This document shows, in pieces, positions 11,094-22,160 of a stretch of 64,000 bases of DNA (position 1 is the stretch's first letter; every line of letters starts with the position of its first letter). This DNA is from Cymodocea nodosa. Lineage: Eukaryota > Streptophyta > Magnoliopsida > Alismatales > Cymodoceaceae. The position numbers were made by a program, and so were the translations under genes. The notes under the pieces are model-generated. The model did no database searches, was not told the origin of the DNA, and saw only the letters and a program-made list of their open reading frames with translations. The stretch covers positions 8,122,001 to 8,186,000 of the forward strand of contig CM072337.1 of assembly GCA_036874045.1 (NCBI GenBank), given 5' to 3'.

Positions 11094-12324
11094 ATTGTTT
11101 TTCTCAGGAGTAAAATATTACTATTGGGAAGACCCATACTTATTTAAGAAATGTCCTGATCTGGTTTTAAGGAGGTGTGTTCCAGAAACTGAATATCCGA
11201 GCATATTGTCTTTCTATCATGACCAAGCTTGTGGAGGGCAATTTGGTTCAGGGAAAACTACTGCAAAAATTCTGCAATGTGGGTTTTATTGGCCAACACT
11301 ATTCAAAGATGCTCATAAATATTGCTTAAGTTGTTTAAGATGTCAACAAATAGGAAGAATATCAAAGAGGAATATGATGCCTCTTAATCCTATTGTTGAG
11401 GTTGAAATCTTTGATTTGTGGGGAATAGATTTTATGGGTCAATTTCCTATGTCTAATCAATTTAATTACATATTGTTGGGGGTGGATTATGTATCTAAAT
11501 GGATAGAAGCTATTCCTACAAAAACTAATGACAACAAAGTGGTAATACAATTTATAAGAACAAATATATTTGCCAGATTTGGAATACCTAAAGCTATTAT
11601 CAGTGATAGAGGAACTCATTTCTATAATAGAAGTTTTGAAACCTTAATGAAGAAATATGGAGTAAACCACAAAATTGCAACATCATATCATCTGCAAACA
11701 AGTGGACAAGTAGAAAGTGCAAACAAACAAATTAAGTTAATCTTAGAAAAAGTAGTAAATCCTACTAGAACAGATTGGGCTAATAGATTGATAGATGCAC
11801 TTTGGGCTTATAGAACTACTTATAAAATGAGCTTAGGTATGTCACCTTTTAGGCTAGTATATGGAAAAAGTTGTCATTTACCAGTTGAAATAGAACATAA
11901 AGCTTATTGGGCATTAAAAACTCTGAACACTAATTTAAATCAAACTATCGAAAATAGAAAAATGCCATTAATTGAATTAGAAGAATTTAGAAATGAAGCT
12001 TATTCAAAGACTGTAAGAGAAAAAGAGAAAATGAAATTCTGGCATGATAGGAAAATTATTCCAAAAAGCTTTGAAATAGGACAAGAAGTATATCTTTATT
12101 TGGCTAGAGTCCATAACCATTTAGGAAAATTAAGATCTAGATGGGCAGGACCTTACATAGTTCAAAATATTTATCCTTATGGAGCTATTGAAATTGAAAA
12201 TCCTAAAAATCAGAATATATTTAAAGTAAATGGACAAAGACTTAGACCTATTCTGAAAACACCAAAAAGCTCCTTTGGAATTATAGAAGAAGTTAGAGTA
12301 GAGGACTACTCGAGCTTTACTTAG
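11094..12324 (+). pseudogene. Integrase of gypsy E
   Basis: Integrase inserts the cDNA into the host genome. The zinc-binding part contains [10 protein letters not shown] and CLSCLRC; the second zinc histidine is replaced by Gln here, whereas gypsy H has ACGGHFG. The catalytic core shows [16 protein letters not shown] and [11 protein letters not shown], which supply the D, D and E residues. The C-terminal part ([19 protein letters not shown]) matches Athila-type elements. The frame is open from 11094 to the TAG at 12322. Confidence 0.85.
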
Positions 12325-12541
12325 TATGAAATTAGTTTTTATGTTTATATATATAAAAAAAAAACATTAAAAAATTATAAAATATAAAAATCGTTGCGGT
12401 TCAAGTGATTGGATCCATCGATATGACCAGAACATAAAAAATATGTATATTAATTTTTAGAAAAACTGTTGGTTTTACTGAAACATAGTATCGGTTCAAC
12501 TAGAAAAAAATTAGGTCTGACCAAAACATCATATCGGTTAA
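12325..12541 (+). other. INT-ORF3 spacer of E, cut at the junction with F
   Basis: AT-rich sequence with two copies of a CCGAAACATAGTATCGG-like motif (near 12478-12496 and, diverged, 12517-12534). It is the reverse complement of 16035-16210 in F and of the H equivalent. It ends near TTAAACTAG, where sequence switches to the inverted element F. No gene is seen. Confidence 0.7.
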
Positions 12542-12820
12542 ACTAGTCTGAAGCTTTCCATTCAATAAATATTTGTTGTCGGATGAAGTTGAATCAGCTG
12601 CTTCTCCTTCCAGTTCCTCCAACGCATTCTCCTTTCTTTTAAAAGTGCTGGTAACTTGTAAATAACATTCTGTGATATATATATACTGCACATCCATAAA
12701 GTGAATAAATCTCGTTGCAAGAACGTGGCTTGCAACGTGCATCGTGGTTCCTATTTTTAGGGGTATGTGTACCACTACTAATTTCAAATTTTGGTAACCA
12801 CTAAACCGACGAAGTTTCAT
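12542..12820 (-). pseudogene. N-terminal extension of downstream gag (F)
   Basis: The ATG at 12820 opens MKLRRFSGYQNLKLVVVH. The same 90-odd residues are present without indels in gypsy H (28037-27760), where they are in frame with the Retrotrans_gag domain. F has CAG (Gln) where H has TAG after NGKL. The segment has no domain I recognise and could be partly leader sequence. It is cut at the E/F junction. Its position after ORF3 supports an ORF3-gag order in this family. Confidence 0.45.
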
Positions 12821-13462
12821 TCGTGGTTAAAAGAATAACTGTTCTACTTAATCCACGAACTAACCTCGTTGAGTTACAGATAACTCAACAGAATACAGTC
12901 GGTTACTGTTGCTAACTCCACGGACTAACTTCGTTGAGTTACTGATAACTCAACGGAGTGACCTTATAATATATTACTGACCTCGTGGAGTTACGTTTAC
13001 CTCAACAGACTTACTTCATTGAGTTAACACTTAGCAACTTCTAAGTTTTACTCTCGTAAGTTCCTCTCTGTTCTTTTTTTTCTTTTTCATTCTGCTAATT
13101 GAAATAAAGTTAAATCTATGTCATTAATGCATCATTCTAATTAAAATACATTTAAATCTGAACCTTATATAAAGATTTAACTTGCAGGTCATTTTATGTT
13201 ATGCAGAATTCACATTTTACCTTACAACATGCAGAAATTTTTAAGCAGTTATCCTGTCATTCAGCAAATTGTAAATCTGTTACATATTCATTCTTAAAGT
13301 TCCACAGATTACATAATATTCAATAAATTCCATTCATTTCACATCCAAAACACGTATGAAAATTGCATTTGAAAAAATTACATTCATTAATATGAATCAA
13401 TTACATTACAAGTACATCATACAATTTCATACAATTTTACACAAGTAGACGAACAATACAAT
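12821..13462 (-). promoter_or_regulatory. ORF3-gag spacer of F with motif array
   Basis: Next to the gag start lie inverted CGTTGAGTTA pairs (CGTTGAGTTA at 12867-12876 facing TAACTCAACA, and again near 12930-12955 and 13010), with a TATA-like AATATATTATAAGG-type word at 12959-12975 read on the minus strand. The remainder (13060-13460) is AT-rich with no ORF. Promoter function for gag is inferred from the matching layout in H. Confidence 0.4.
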
Positions 13463-15719
13463 TTAATCTCTATGCCTAAGTTCATCTACTTCCTTCTGGA
13501 GTTTTTTCTAATTAAAGTTCTAATTGATTAATCTTCTCTACTACTCTTGTAATTCCTCTAGAAGGTACAACTAGTTCTGCAGCTACAAAATTTCTATATT
13601 CTTTCACTGAAATGGTTCTAGATCTGATCCTTTTTGATGTCCATTTCGTGAAATCAATACAATCCACCATTAGCAGTGGAATCAAATCTCCATAAAATAA
13701 TTTCTTCTTCAATGTTTTCAACTTGGAGATAAAAACTGTAGACCAATTTATTTGGATCTTATTTACAACTGCATATGTGGCCCATTTGACAAATTGACTT
13801 AATTCTATATCATGGCCCTATCGTTGATAGACATTTTTAATCAGAATGTTAGCTACCAGGTGTGCTTTACCATTTAAATGCTTCAATCTGTTTAATAATG
13901 GCACACTAGGATTGATAGCTAAACAATCCTTAATTTGCTGTTCAATCCATTCAACTACAGTTGTATTTTCCAAAATTGTTATTCTTTCATTCTTTAAACT
14001 AAAAATGTTGTGGAGAAGCTCTAGTGTTATCTGTACATCAGCTTCCTCCATGTTTGAAATTAATCCTCTTTCTCCTTCTCTTAAATTTGCATAAAAACAG
14101 GGCACTAAATTCTCATATACTGCATGCCCTCTTTCTTGTGAAATGAATTGCAGTAGACCTTGGAATTCAAATAAATCTTTGATTTCTTGCATTCCATCCC
14201 AATTTACTGGTCTACTGTAAATAATGTCGTAACCCCTTATTTCTTGGTATTTGGTATAAGCTTCCTGACTACAAAAATGTACTTCATTCAAAATTGTTGT
14301 TTTAGTCGGGTCAGGAAGGTGACTTTGTTGCTCCAAAGGGGTTTGCTCTTCCTCTTCCTCTTCCTCTTCTATAGGCTGCATTTGAATACTTTCTACAGAT
14401 TCCTAAATTTCTATTTCTGTTTGTGGTGGTGAGTCGGCATAACTCTCCACTCTATCTTGAATTCTCTCCATAAATTGCTGAAGAGTTTCTTGTTCTTCAG
14501 TGGAATCTATAAAATTATTTTTGTCCAAATGGCTTCTTTCAGCCTCTTCATTTTCTGCTCTTTCTTTTTCTTCCTAACTACCAATCTGTTCTGTTACTGT
14601 TCTTTCTGATTCTGTAACAGATTGGGATGGAGTCACGGGCAATTCAGCTTCTGCCCTATTTTCTGTTTCTTCTTGTACAGGCTGTAGACTAATTTCAGCC
14701 TGATTTTCTTATTTTCTTTGCTCATGTTGCTGTAGCTCCTCCTGCTCCTCCTCAGAATCGGATAGTAGGTTAATAAAAATCTACTCCACAGGCCGTGTAA
14801 AAATTGGTACTTCAGATTTAATTTCCTCATATTCAGGCACTTTTTCTTTTCCTTTCTTTTTTCTGATTAGTTGTGCCTGTTCTTCCTCTTCATCTTCTGA
14901 AATTAAATCTACAAAAGTAGGCTTCGCAGGCCTTCGAGCCACAAGTACTAGCTCTTCCTGTTTAACTTTTTTTATAATTGCTGGTCTCGAAGGACCAGCC
15001 TCATCTCCTTTTGTAACAGGTTTGACAGTAGTTTCTTGATGCTATCCCACTTTGATTTTATATTGGTTTTTCAACTTTTCCGCAGCCCTCTTTCTGTAAA
15101 GTGCATCAAACACTAGGTGTGCTTTAGCCACTACCAAATCTTCTGATTCTCCTTGGTTTTTCCCAACTTGAACCAATTCTTCAAATTCTCTTATTTCTTC
15201 TTCGTTTGATGGCCCCATCATTTCTACTTGTGCCAACGGCTTAAATGGTGGAACTGAAGGTCCAAGCTGCTACTCCTCAAGAACAGGTCTTTCAACAGTC
15301 GGCTCCTCTTGTCCTTCAGTTGCCTCTTCTTCATTTTCTTTCCTTTCTTGCTCCCAGATCACTCATTTAGCTCGTCTACAGATTCATCTTTTGAACCAGA
15401 GCCGGGACTTACGTTGGATTAATTCTAGGGCTACTTCATTGTTTGGCCATATCTTTCTTTCTTTACTTACTGCAATTTCAGTTGGTACTCTAATTCGTGT
15501 CTCCATTATCTGTGGTATCTGTATTTCTAACTCAACCAAAATTTTTCTCAAGTTAAAGAGTTCTGATTCTACCTTCTGTAGCTCTTTCTCTCTTGTTGTA
15601 TTCCTGATCTTTTGCCGCATGTGCCATTCTTCAGATTCCTTCAGAAACTGTGCGGTGTCCACTACCTCTTCCCAAAATTCAGGCTTCATCTTCCTCATCG
15701 TGGAGTTACACAACAGCAC
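13463..15719 (-). pseudogene. ORF3 of gypsy F
   Basis: This is an env-position ORF of about 750 codons. It has an N-terminal helical region (ELQKVESELFNLRKILVEL), a long Glu/Gln-rich low-complexity middle, and the conserved C-terminal domain with YSRPVNWDG, DLFEFQGLLQFI, CFYANL, LNGKAHLVANIL and KKLFYGDLI. The start is ATG 15719, or 15698 in the same frame. The run to 13512 stays in one frame despite roughly ten stops, several of them at expected glutamines. A 1-bp shift follows near the end. The protein is homologous over its length to ORF3 of the copia elements in this window. No transmembrane or signal segment is evident, so an envelope role is not supported. Confidence 0.7.
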
Positions 15720-16030
15720 AGAATCGCTCTGATTTCTACTGTTCTAGATTCTAAATGATTTGCAGGATAATGCCCCCAAAACCCTAGGTTTTAGTTTAAA
15801 TAAGCCCTAAGTTTAGGCGGGTAATCGGGTCATTTCCCGAACCAACTATTACTATTTTATCTGAGGTCTTAGCTACAGTACTCCGTTGAGTTACAGTTAA
15901 CTCAACGGAATAAGCTCGTTGACTAACTCAAGACTCAACGGTGTAAGCTCGTTGAGTTAAGCGTAACTCAACAGACTCCCTGTACAAGCAAATATAATAA
16001 TAAAAATATTACAGAGAATAGTTTTTTCTA
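15720..16030 (-). promoter_or_regulatory. Putative internal promoter of ORF3 (F)
   Basis: On the minus strand a TATTTAAA box (15795-15802) sits 83 bp before the first ORF3 ATG. Upstream of it lie inverted pairs of CGTTGAGTTA (15884-15893 and on to about 15975). The box lies within GGGCTTATTTAAACTAAAACC. Copia D and J have the same box about 90 bp before their ORF3. Activity is inferred, not shown. Confidence 0.45.
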
Positions 16031-16034
16031 TTTT

Positions 16035-16210
16035 TTTACCAGTTTAATCGATACTATGTTTCGGCCAGACCTAAATATTTTTTATTTTTTATTTTTCTTT
16101 CGATTGAACCGATACTATGTTTCGGTAAAACCAACATTTTTCTGAAAATTAATATACATATTTTTTTATGTTCCAATCATACTGATGGATCTAGTCGGTT
16201 GAACCGCAAC
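16035..16210 (-). repeat. Tandem CCGATACTATGTTTCGG motifs in gypsy spacer
   Basis: Two copies of a 25-30 bp unit containing CGATACTATGTTTCGG (about 16049-16066 and 16107-16125), then a related CATACTGATGGATCTAG unit. The same set is in E (12390-12535) and H (31270-31435). The core has inverted ends (CCGA and TCGG). It lies between the INT stop and the ORF3 promoter. Confidence 0.65.
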
Positions 16211-16282
16211 GATTTTTATGTTTTATATATATTTTTAATGTTTTTTTTTTATATATACATAAACATAAGAACTAATTTCTTA

Positions 16283-17301
16283 CTAAGTAAAGCTCGAGTA
16301 GTCCTCTACTCTGACTTCTTCCATAATTCCAAAAGAGCTTTTGGTGTTTCCAGAATAGGTTTAAGTCTTTGTCCATTTACTTTAAATATATTCTGATTTT
16401 TAGGATTTTCAATTTCAATAGCTCCATAAGGATAAATATTTCGAACTATGTAAGGTCCTGCCCATCTAGATTTCAATTTTCCTAGATGGTTATGGAGTCT
16501 AGCCATATAAAGATATACTTCTTGTCCTATTTCAAAGTTTTTAGGAATAATTTTTCTATCATGCCAAAATTTAATTTTTTCTTTTTCTCTTACAGTATTT
16601 GAATAAGCTTCATTTCTAAATTCTTCTAATTCAATTAATTGCATTTTTTTATTTTCAGCAGCTTGATTTAAATTAGTGTTTAGAGTTTTTAATGCCCAAT
16701 AAGCTTTATGTTCTATTTCAGTAGGTAAATGACAACTTTTTCCATATACTAGCCTAAAAGGTGACATACCTAAGCTCGTTTTATAAGCAGTTCTATAAGC
16801 CCAAAGTGCATCTATCAATCTATTAGCCCAATCTGTTCTAGTAGGATTTACTACTTTTTCTAAGATTAATTTAATTTGTTTGTTTGCACTTTCTACTTGT
16901 CCACTTGTTTGTGGATGATATGATGTTGCAATATTGTGGTTTACTCCATATTTCTTCATTAAGGCTTCAAAACTTCTATTACAGAAATGAGTTCCTCTAT
17001 CACTGATAATAGCTTTAGGAATTCCAAATCTGGTAAATATATTTGTTCTTATAAATTGTATTACCACTTTGTTATTAGTTTTTGTAGGAATAGCTTCTAT
17101 CCATTTAGATACATAATCCATCCCCAACAATATGTAATTAAATTGAGTAGACATAGGAAATCGACCCATAAAATCTATTCCCCACAAATCAAAGATTTCA
17201 ACCTCAACAATAGGATTAAGAGGCATCATATTCCTCTTTGATATTCTTCCTATTTGTTGACATCTTAAACAACTTAAGCAATATTTATGAGCATCTTTGA
17301 A
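16283..17301 (-). pseudogene. Integrase of gypsy F, 5'-truncated
   Basis: The frame starts within [15 protein letters not shown] and carries the complete catalytic core ([30 protein letters not shown]) and the C-terminal part ending near the same stop as E. The zinc histidines are missing because the copy is cut at 17301. A shift near the end moves the stop to 16306. The sequence is very close to the integrases of E and H. Confidence 0.8.
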
Positions 17302-17600
17302 TAAACGGTTTTGATATTGCTCCACTTAGCCATATTTTTTAACCAACTATAATTGCTCCACTAAGTCAGTATCTTACTCTTTTTGACAATTGGCAAAAAA
17401 GGGGGAGAAAGACCATATTTTGGTAGCAGGTTGCAGTAAAGTAGGGGGAGTCAACTCAGGGAGAGTAATCTCAAAAAATAGGGGGAGTTTCTCAATTTCA
17501 ATATTCTGTATTCTTTGTGTGATTCTTTGTATAGATATATAGGGAGAGAAATACATGTAATATATTGTAAGGCTTTTGCCATTATCAAAAAGGGGGAGAT
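17302..17600 (+). promoter_or_regulatory. 3' noncoding end of copia A with repeated purine tracts
   Basis: Several GGGGGAG tracts occur: 17395-17407, 17441-17450, 17478-17487, and the terminal AAAAAGGGGGAGAT (17587-17600) directly abutting an LTR start. The last is in the position of the polypurine tract that primes plus-strand synthesis. The rest of this element upstream has been replaced by gypsy F. Confidence 0.7.
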
Positions 17601-18669
17601 TGAAAGGACTTCTAGATTTTGATAATGCAAAAATCAATGTGAGGAATCAAATTGTATTTCTCAGGCTTAACAGTCAACAAGAGAGCAGAAGTTGATACAG
17701 ACAGTTCAAAGTGTGCTGTAAGTGATAAAAAGGATTTCGGAAGGTTACCAGGCTTAATTATCCGGAAGAGAAATATTTTTGATGAGTTAATAGTCTAAGT
17801 ATCCGAAAGGCAGTATAAAGTAGTAGCAACACTATCGGATAGTTAGAAGATTAAGTATCCGAAAGTAGAAGGCTTCCAAAGAGTTAGAAAGATGGATGTG
17901 TGAAGAATCGGAAAGTTACTGTAGCTAACTATATGAAACTTAAGTCATTGAATCTCCCACGTGTAGAAATCCAAATAGAAGCTTAAAAGAAGAATTAGAA
18001 AGTTACTAGAGCTAATTATCCGAAATTTGAAGAGTTTCTATGAGTTACAGGTATAATCATCGGGAACTTAAGTTAGTCTATTATGCACGTGCTGAATTAA
18101 ATAAAGTAGTCAGAAACTTAACGAAGGATTTCAAAGAGTTACTGTAGCTAACTATCTGACAGTTAAATAACAGTTTGGTAAGTTACAACTGCAAGTATCC
18201 GATTGAATGACAACTCTTTTGTATGATCTGAAATCCTACATGGCAGAAAGACTTAAGTGACTTTTCGGTAAGTTACAAGTATTTTTCGGAGAGTTACATG
18301 ACTAAGCCTCTGAAAAATCCAGGAAATCGGAAGGGTATCTTGAAATACCTCCCTGAATGGTAACTTACCATATTTGGGACTGAAATCTTACCAAGTACAG
18401 GAGAATACATCTGTTGGAAGAAAAATATGATTGTTACACATGTTTAGTATATATACAAGCAACAGACAACAGAATAAGACAACTTTTTGCTCATACAAAT
18501 ATTGACACCAAGCTCAACAGAAGAAAGCCTTTGAGATCAAATCATCTTCAGCATATATACAGACTCAATTTTTAGAAGCTCATCACGCACTCAACTCTAA
18601 AACTTTCAAGCAAGTGTTTTACTAAAGTACACGAATCAAAAACTTCAAAGAAAGATTGGTTGGAGCTAT
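17601..18669 (+). repeat. LTR of copia A, 3'-truncated
   Basis: It starts TGAAAGGACTTCTAG with TTTTGATAATGC soon after, as in related SIRE-type LTRs. It carries CGGATAGTTA and CGGAAAGTTA pairs, CACGTG, a TATA-like TATATATACAAG near 18450, and a region (18500-18660) matching the complement of 57740-57900. It is interrupted by LTR B at 18670 before its expected 3' end. Confidence 0.7.
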
Positions 18670-21600
18670 TGTTAGTTCATTTATTTTATCAGTTAATTTT
18701 GATGATGAAAAACGTGTGGTTTAATTATTTGTGCCATGTGTTAGATGTCTTTTTATTCAAATGAATTTTGGCTAACTGCTTTGTTCTCAAAATCTTTTAA
18801 ATTAGATTTCGACAGGTTATTTTGTCTACAGTGTTTTGATCGGAGAGCTATTTTATAAGTCACCGAACAAATCAAATGGTTGTCTCTCTCTCCTGGCTTT
18901 TCGGACGGTTATATCAGTAACTATTTGAAAGTATTTATCTTCGGTGAGTTATGCCTTTTTATGTCCAGATATGATTTTTTATGGTAAGTCTCTGTAATCC
19001 CTTTGGTTTCAGATAGTTAAGGTTTTTATTCCGGAGAGTTAGCTATGTTGAGTATTTTTGTTTTGATGATGTGTGTTGAATGAAAATAATCATATTTGCT
19101 CAATTACTATTGCTTGTGAAAAGAAATTAAAATCATCAATTAATACAGAAAAAGCTTACTGATATAAATACTTGTTTGTATTGGATCTGAAGTTAATAAC
19201 TAGTCGTTTCGTTGCATTAATTTCTCATTTAGCTAAACGTTAAGTTAACGTGTGGTTTTATTGAAAAGCATGATATGTTTTAAAGTTATATCTTCTGTAT
19301 CATGAACAGTGCACGTTTAGACAACTCGTTAAGTTAGAGTTTTGTTTGTATAGAGGTCACGTGAGAACTCGTTAAGTTAGTGAGTAAAAGAAGAGACGAA
19401 CTTGTTAAGTTAGTGTTATACATGTGGTGAAATTATAAGTTACGAATGTTGTATTGTATCACGTGAGGTGCACATGTTTAACTCGTTAAGTTAACATAAC
19501 TAAACGCGTTGAGTTGCTATATTGAACACTAAGGCAACGCGTTAGGTTAGCGTTATAAACTTAAGTTGTTATTTTTGCACGTGGTAAAATTCTTATTACA
19601 AAAACATTTGTTTATTGCTGAATCGGTGAGTTAAAGTTTTTCGGAGACTTACAGTCGTAACTATCCGAAAGGTAACTTAAGTCATGTTTTCAGGTCTTGA
19701 CATGTGTCTCACTAGTTTTATCATATAAAGAGTTTTTCGGTGACTTACATCCGTAACTATCCGAAACTTAAACTGTTTTTGGTGAGTTATTGTTTAACCT
19801 TCCGAAAGAAAGGTTAAGTTGGTTCGTTGAGATAGCATAACACCATAGACTTAGTTCGTTGAGTTAGCTACAATACTTGTCACGTGAAATGGCACATGGT
19901 GAACTCGTTAAGTTAGAAACGTTAAGTTATATATATATACTTGTGTTACTCGTTTAGTTAACATTAAAGTAACAACTTCTTATTACACTAATGAAAAACT
20001 TTTGAACGAGAAAGTTTATTTTGCAGGAAATTTTTCAGAGATCTAAGACTGATGATTAAAGGAAATTCGAAATATAAACATGGGTTGGAACGTGTGCGTT
20101 TCGATGAAGGAAAAAGAAAAGATGTGGAGAAGTGGAAAACTGGTAGTGATTAAACGTGGAGGTTATGCATGAAATGAAGATACAATATAAAAGGTGTAGA
20201 GTTCTCGTTGATCAAACCATCCTTGCACACAAAAAGAAATTTCTTTTCAAGGATCAAACCATCCCTACACACCAAAAGAAAAATCTTTTTCAGGGATCAA
20301 AAACACCTTCTTGAGGAAAATCTCTCAAGTGGAAGAAAATTCAGTGAAGCAGAAAAGGTTAGAGTTTTGTCATTGAAGAGTTGAAGTATCAAAAGAAAGC
20401 AAATTCGGTGAAGCAGAGAAAGACAAGATATTCGTCATTGAAGAATTGCTGAAGAAGAAGAAAGAAGAAGAAGAAAGATTTCAAATAGGGAGAAATGTTT
20501 TAAATTCCGCAAATTAGTTTTCTCTGTTTGTAGTTATGAAATTGTTTAGATGATACATGGTATTGAGATATGATTGCATCTACAATTTCTGAGGAGAATT
20601 GAATTGAATTGTATATTGTAATTGAAACCTTGAATAAAAATGATTTTATGAAAACAATGTCTCAACTTGTTTTTGAATTTTAAAGTTTCAATTATATTTC
20701 AAAAAATAGTAAAGATACACAATTCACCCCCCTCTTGTGTAGCCATACGATCCTACAAGTTGTTTCTTTGTTTTTAATATATTTTCGGTTACTTTCTTCT
20801 GAAGGACACATGTTAGTCTCTCATTGCTTGACTTAAGTGACCTTTTGGAAGGTTACGATGTAACTATCCGAAAACTCTTAAGAATCAGAGAGTTATCTTT
20901 AGTATGTATCCGAAAACTATTTTAAGCTTCGGATGGTTGAGTTTTCTATTATTTTCTAACTTAAGTAACTTTTTGAAAGGTTACCTGTGTAACTATCCGA
21001 AATGACTTAAGGATTGGAGAGTTATCTTTTCTAAGTATCCGAAACATGCCTTCTCTATCGGATAGTTTATTTTTTAATATTTTATAACGCGGTTTCAGAA
21101 AGACATGTGTTTCATTTTTAATATATGACTTAAGTGGTCTTTCGGTAAGTTAGTTCTAACTATCCAAAATGATTTTGAGTTTCGACAGGTTATCTGTTTA
21201 AGTCTTTGATTTTCTGAAAGCCTCTAAAGATTTTATTTTTATAGAAACTGCAACTATTATTAATTGACTAATCTTTGTGGCAAGATATCTTTTGATTGTA
21301 GATCTCAATTTTATTATGATTGAAGGTTGCCGGAAATGAATTCTTGCATAAGGCATCTAACCATTTTAGAATTCTTTCCACTTATGCAAATCTCGAAGGA
21401 AAAATAAAAAGGATTTTTGCAGAAAACTGAAATAGACGCAAAATTTTTCAACACTCGAAAGGAGAACTTGTATGTTCAATAATTTTGCAACACCTTGAAG
21501 ATTCATCTACAACAAAGTCTAGAAGATCATCAGCTATAGATCAATCAAGAAATCTCCTTAGAGCTTCTATGTCAACTCTTCATAGGAGTTGATCTAGTGT

Positions 21601-22107
21601 TGTGTGTCATTTTCATTTTGAGTCAATGACTCCTGGTTTTAAGTTGTATTCTCATTTACTTGAAAACCTTAACTCATAAGGGTGTTGTGAGTATACCTTC
21701 ACAAGGTCGGGGCCTTGGTGAAGAGAGTGAAGTGTGGTACTTCACTTGCTCAAGATTGGGGTCTTGAGTATGCAAAGTTGGTGGTTTGTGTGAGGTTGTT
21801 TTTTAGCCTTTAAAAACATCTGTAAGGTTGTTGCTTAGCCTACAAAAGTAACTTGTTTAAGGTTTGTGCTTAGCCTTAAAAGCACTTAGTGGAATTCTCG
21901 AGATTGTGGCCTTGAGGAGTGGACTACCCAGTTTGGGGAACCACTATAAATCTCTTTGTGTTCTTTACTTTCTACACTGTAAGTTTAATTCCAAAATCAA
22001 TTAATCAAGGTTCATTAGTGTCAATAGCTTCCAAAGTTTTTAAAAACAAAATAAATTTTATTAGGACACTATTCACCCCCCCTCTAGTGTGCCATTCGAT
22101 CCTTTCA
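18670..22107 (+). repeat. 5' LTR of copia B, interrupted by solo LTR C
   Basis: The start TGTTAGTTC with TTTTGATGATG nearby and the end ACCCCCCCTCTAGTG...GATCCTTTCA flank about 1.7 kb once LTR C (19046-20757) is removed. A methionine-type primer site follows directly. The array part (18840-19040 and 20780-21210) has CGGAGAGTTA/TAACTATCCG words. The last 500 bp (21600-22107) repeat phrases such as GGGGCCTTGGTG. The two termini are not good inverted matches, so the start is less certain than the end. Confidence 0.6.
19046..20757 (+). mobile_element. Solo copia LTR C nested in LTR B
   Basis: It starts TGTTGAGTATTTTTG and ends GATCCTACA, the same ends as the LTRs of copia D. It has no internal region. 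Flanks are AGCTA and AGTTG, possibly a decayed 5-bp duplication differing by two transitions. The upstream half is an array of CTCGTTAAGTTAG words (19327-19336, 19370-19379 and others) with CACGTG. A TATAAAAGG box at 20186-20194 probably marks the LTR core promoter. Confidence 0.8.
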
Positions 22108-22109
22108 AG

Positions 22110-22121
22110 TGGTATCAAAGC
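22110..22121 (+). promoter_or_regulatory. Primer-binding site of copia B (tRNA-Met type)
   Basis: TGGTATCAAAGC follows the LTR end by two bases and matches the initiator-methionine primer site TGGTATCAGAGC typical of copia elements. Confidence 0.85.
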
Positions 22122-22160
22122 GTGGTTATCTCTGTAATAGATTTAATCAATCTAAGATCA

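Larger units (their letters stand above)
5278..12541 (+). mobile_element. Ty3/gypsy element E (Athila/Tat-like), 3'-truncated
   Basis: The order seen is LTR (5278-7512), two degenerate primer-binding sites, zinc knuckle, PR, RT, RNase H, INT, then the first about 220 bp of the INT-ORF3 spacer. The element stops at 12541, where an inverted copy of the same family (F) begins. No capsid-type gag domain lies between primer site and protease. The reading frame is broken by several stops and at least one frameshift, so this copy is dead. Confidence 0.85.
12542..17301 (-). mobile_element. Ty3/gypsy element F, truncated at both ends
   Basis: Read from 17301 downwards this copy holds the C-terminal four fifths of INT, a spacer, ORF3, a second spacer, and the first about 93 codons of a gag-like ORF. 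It joins element E tail to tail at 12541/12542, and copia A sequence at 17301/17302. It belongs to the same family as E and H. Confidence 0.8.

Noticed and set aside
11362..11619. Antisense ORFs opposite integrase (also 16987-17241 and 32221-32475)
   Set aside because: They repeat in every integrase copy on the opposite strand and follow integrase conservation. They are shadows.
13463..15719. ORF3 as a viral envelope gene
   Set aside because: It sits in the env position, but in F, H, D and J I see no signal peptide, membrane helix or cleavage site. Homology is to a plant transposon-type domain.
19300..19980. CRISPR-like array
   Set aside because: The repeats are 10-13 bp, irregularly spaced, in both orientations and inside LTRs of a eukaryotic element. 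No spacer structure or cas gene is present.
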